From Microcebus murinus (taxonomy: Eukaryota; Chordata; Mammalia; Primates; Cheirogaleidae), in contig NC_134106.1 in the NCBI RefSeq assembly GCF_040939455.1, positions 88,419,001-88,483,000 on the forward strand: DNA of 64,000 bases, written 5' to 3'. A program made the position numbers and the translations under genes. Below are positions 62,735-64,000 of this stretch, piece after piece; position 1 is the stretch's first letter; each line of letters starts with the position of its first letter. The notes beneath the pieces are model-generated. The model was given only the letters and a program-made list of their open reading frames with translations, was not told the DNA's origin and did not search any database.

Positions 62735-62960
62735 GGAATGAGAACAGACAGACCTGAATTCCGATCTGGAGTTCTTTGTACCTTTAGAAAAGTAATTAAG
62801 GTTTCTGATCTGCAGATTCCACATCTCTAAAATAGAAACGATGCCATCTGCTCTCCAGGGTTGCTGTGAAGATTCAGTCCAATCATTCATTCACTTGTTC
62901 CAAATATATTTATCGACTACTGAATGTCTGTTAAGTACCAGGCACTGAGCTAGGTTCTGG
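62735..62960 (+). repeat. MIR SINE
   Basis: 'gaacagacagacctgaattc', 'gcagattccacatctctaaa', 'agggttgctgtgaagattca' and 'taccaggcactgagctagg' follow MIR, perhaps joined to an L2 piece at the end. Confidence 0.7.
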
Positions 62961-63459
62961 GGAGAAATTCTGAACAATACCTAAAAGGCAATAGGGAGCC
63001 GGTGCTTTATGCTGATGACAGATTTAGACAGGGGAGATATAGGTCATCTTGTGAAGCCGGCCGTGTTTCATTTTTCCCAGACTTATTCACTGATCTATGA
63101 CTTTTTTCCTTTTTTGATTAATCAATATCAGGGCCCTCCCTCCAAACAGATTTTTCTTAAGATATATAACAAGCATTAAGTTAAAAAGAAAAAAAAAATC
63201 TCTGAAAATTCACTCTGATCCAGAAAACTCTGATTAATCATTCTTGCTGAGAAGTAGCAAGCCCTGGTGCTTGTAGAATTCAGATGGAGTGAGGACAAGG
63301 AGAATGGAAAATTATATGAGGTCTTCCTCCTCATTTAAGGTTTTGCATATGTAATTTACTCAGACATATCAAAACTACAATTAAAATGAACATTATACAT
63401 AAAATAAAAAAATGCAGGAAGGGCAAATTAAATATCCCTGTACAATTCCACAAGTGTTT

Positions 63460-63610
63460 TATAACCATTAAGGTGCTTTTCATACACATTTTCTCACTTT
63501 CTCATAGTAATCCTCCCGTCACTATTTTACAGAGGAAGAACGGGAGGCTTAAGAAGGGAAACATGGTTTGCCTAAGGGTGTGAGGCCAGAATCCAGCTAG
63601 CACTCTCTTG
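63460..63610 (-). repeat. MIR SINE
   Basis: 'tcatagtaatcctcccgtca', 'ctattttacagaggaagaac' and 'gaggcttaagaagggaaaca' match reverse MIR. Confidence 0.65.
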
Positions 63611-63725
63611 CCCTTCCCTGTAAGTAAAAGACAGCCTCAGTCAAAAGCACTAGGTCACATAGCCAGGTCGATGGACGACAATAACACCAAATTAATAGGG
63701 ACCAGCCCTGATCCTTTCCAACACC

Positions 63726-63865
63726 AGCTGGAAAGTTACTACTTTCTGCAATAGCTGGAAAGTTACCGGGTTTCCCATGGAGCAGCTAGAAATTACTCTT
63801 CTGCCACAACTGTCTCTCGCACAAAGACCCTGGCTTAGACGCAGGAACCCTGGGTTAGAGGCAGG
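63726..63865. repeat. Two adjacent short imperfect tandem repeats
   Basis: 'agctggaaagttac' occurs at 63726-63739, 63753-63766 and, with changes, 63784-63796. Then 'ccctggcttagacgcagg' (63828-63845) is repeated as 'ccctgggttagaggcagg' (63848-63865). Confidence 0.7.
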
Positions 63866-64000
63866 CTCTGACACCTGGTATCTGAGCACTAACTTCAGGT
63901 GCAGGGTCAGTTCCACCAGAACATCCATACATTTCGCTGTGCCTCACTCCAAACCCCAGCCTCCATAGACAGAACCTGACTCAGTACTCATGGCAAGTAT

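Larger units (their letters stand above)
38303..64000 (-). other. HS3ST1: Probable first intron of HS3ST1 (partial)
   Basis: The coding exon starts with a splice acceptor and known HS3ST1 genes have 5' exons tens of kilobases upstream, so this stretch is probably intronic. It has no other coding gene and no CpG island. Contents are listed separately (hAT-Charlie, MIR, L2, MLT1, 5S pseudogene, L1 end, MITE). I recognise nothing in 40000-40780, 42620-42900, 48050-48640, 51000-51700, 53200-54180, 55500-56330 and 61990-62580. Confidence 0.55.

Overview
This 64 kb window is nuclear DNA from a primate and is dominated by interspersed repeats. It holds one gene I can name with confidence: HS3ST1 (heparan sulfate glucosamine 3-O-sulfotransferase 1), on the minus strand at 37258-38193. 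A dimeric Alu with target-site duplications (11795-12094) places the genome in primates. Several L1 3' ends share a G-rich stretch followed by a tail resembling 'cccccataatatgc' (about 35880, 50260 and 55140), and there is a well-preserved non-autonomous hAT element. Together these suggest a strepsirrhine (lemur or galago-like) rather than an ape or monkey. The species call is inference.

Layout. Positions 1-36500 lie downstream of the gene and look like a gene desert: MaLR/MLT1 LTRs, MIR and L2 relics, a Tigger2 transposon with a decayed transposase (8512-10944), an Alu, an ERV1-type solo LTR (12552-13133), a hAT element (15617-15839), a retroviral pol relic (about 19340-20090), L1 3' ends, a direct local duplication (21901-22080 and 23378-23577), an old MST-type provirus with two LTRs (24326-26247) and a second Tigger-family element (26738-27470). 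Positions 36500-38302 hold the HS3ST1 coding exon with its 3' region, a CpG-rich coding body, a 5' leader with two short upstream ORFs, and a splice acceptor at 38303-38304. Positions 38303-64000 are upstream of the coding exon on the minus strand and are probably HS3ST1 first intron. They hold hAT-Charlie relics, MIR/L2 relics, MLT1 LTRs, a retroposed 5S rRNA copy with exact target-site duplications (51705-51860), a lineage-type L1 3' end and a palindromic MITE. I see no promoter-like CpG island there, so the transcription start probably lies beyond 64000.

Apart from HS3ST1, the open reading frames in the window are chance ORFs or lie in repeats. There is no operon, CRISPR, tRNA or prokaryotic feature, and I found no convincing undescribed functional system. 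The most unusual items are structural: the twin 180-bp duplication, a purine tract paired with a pyrimidine tract about 540 bp away, a two-copy repeat I cannot name on either side of Tigger2, and the retroposed 5S gene.
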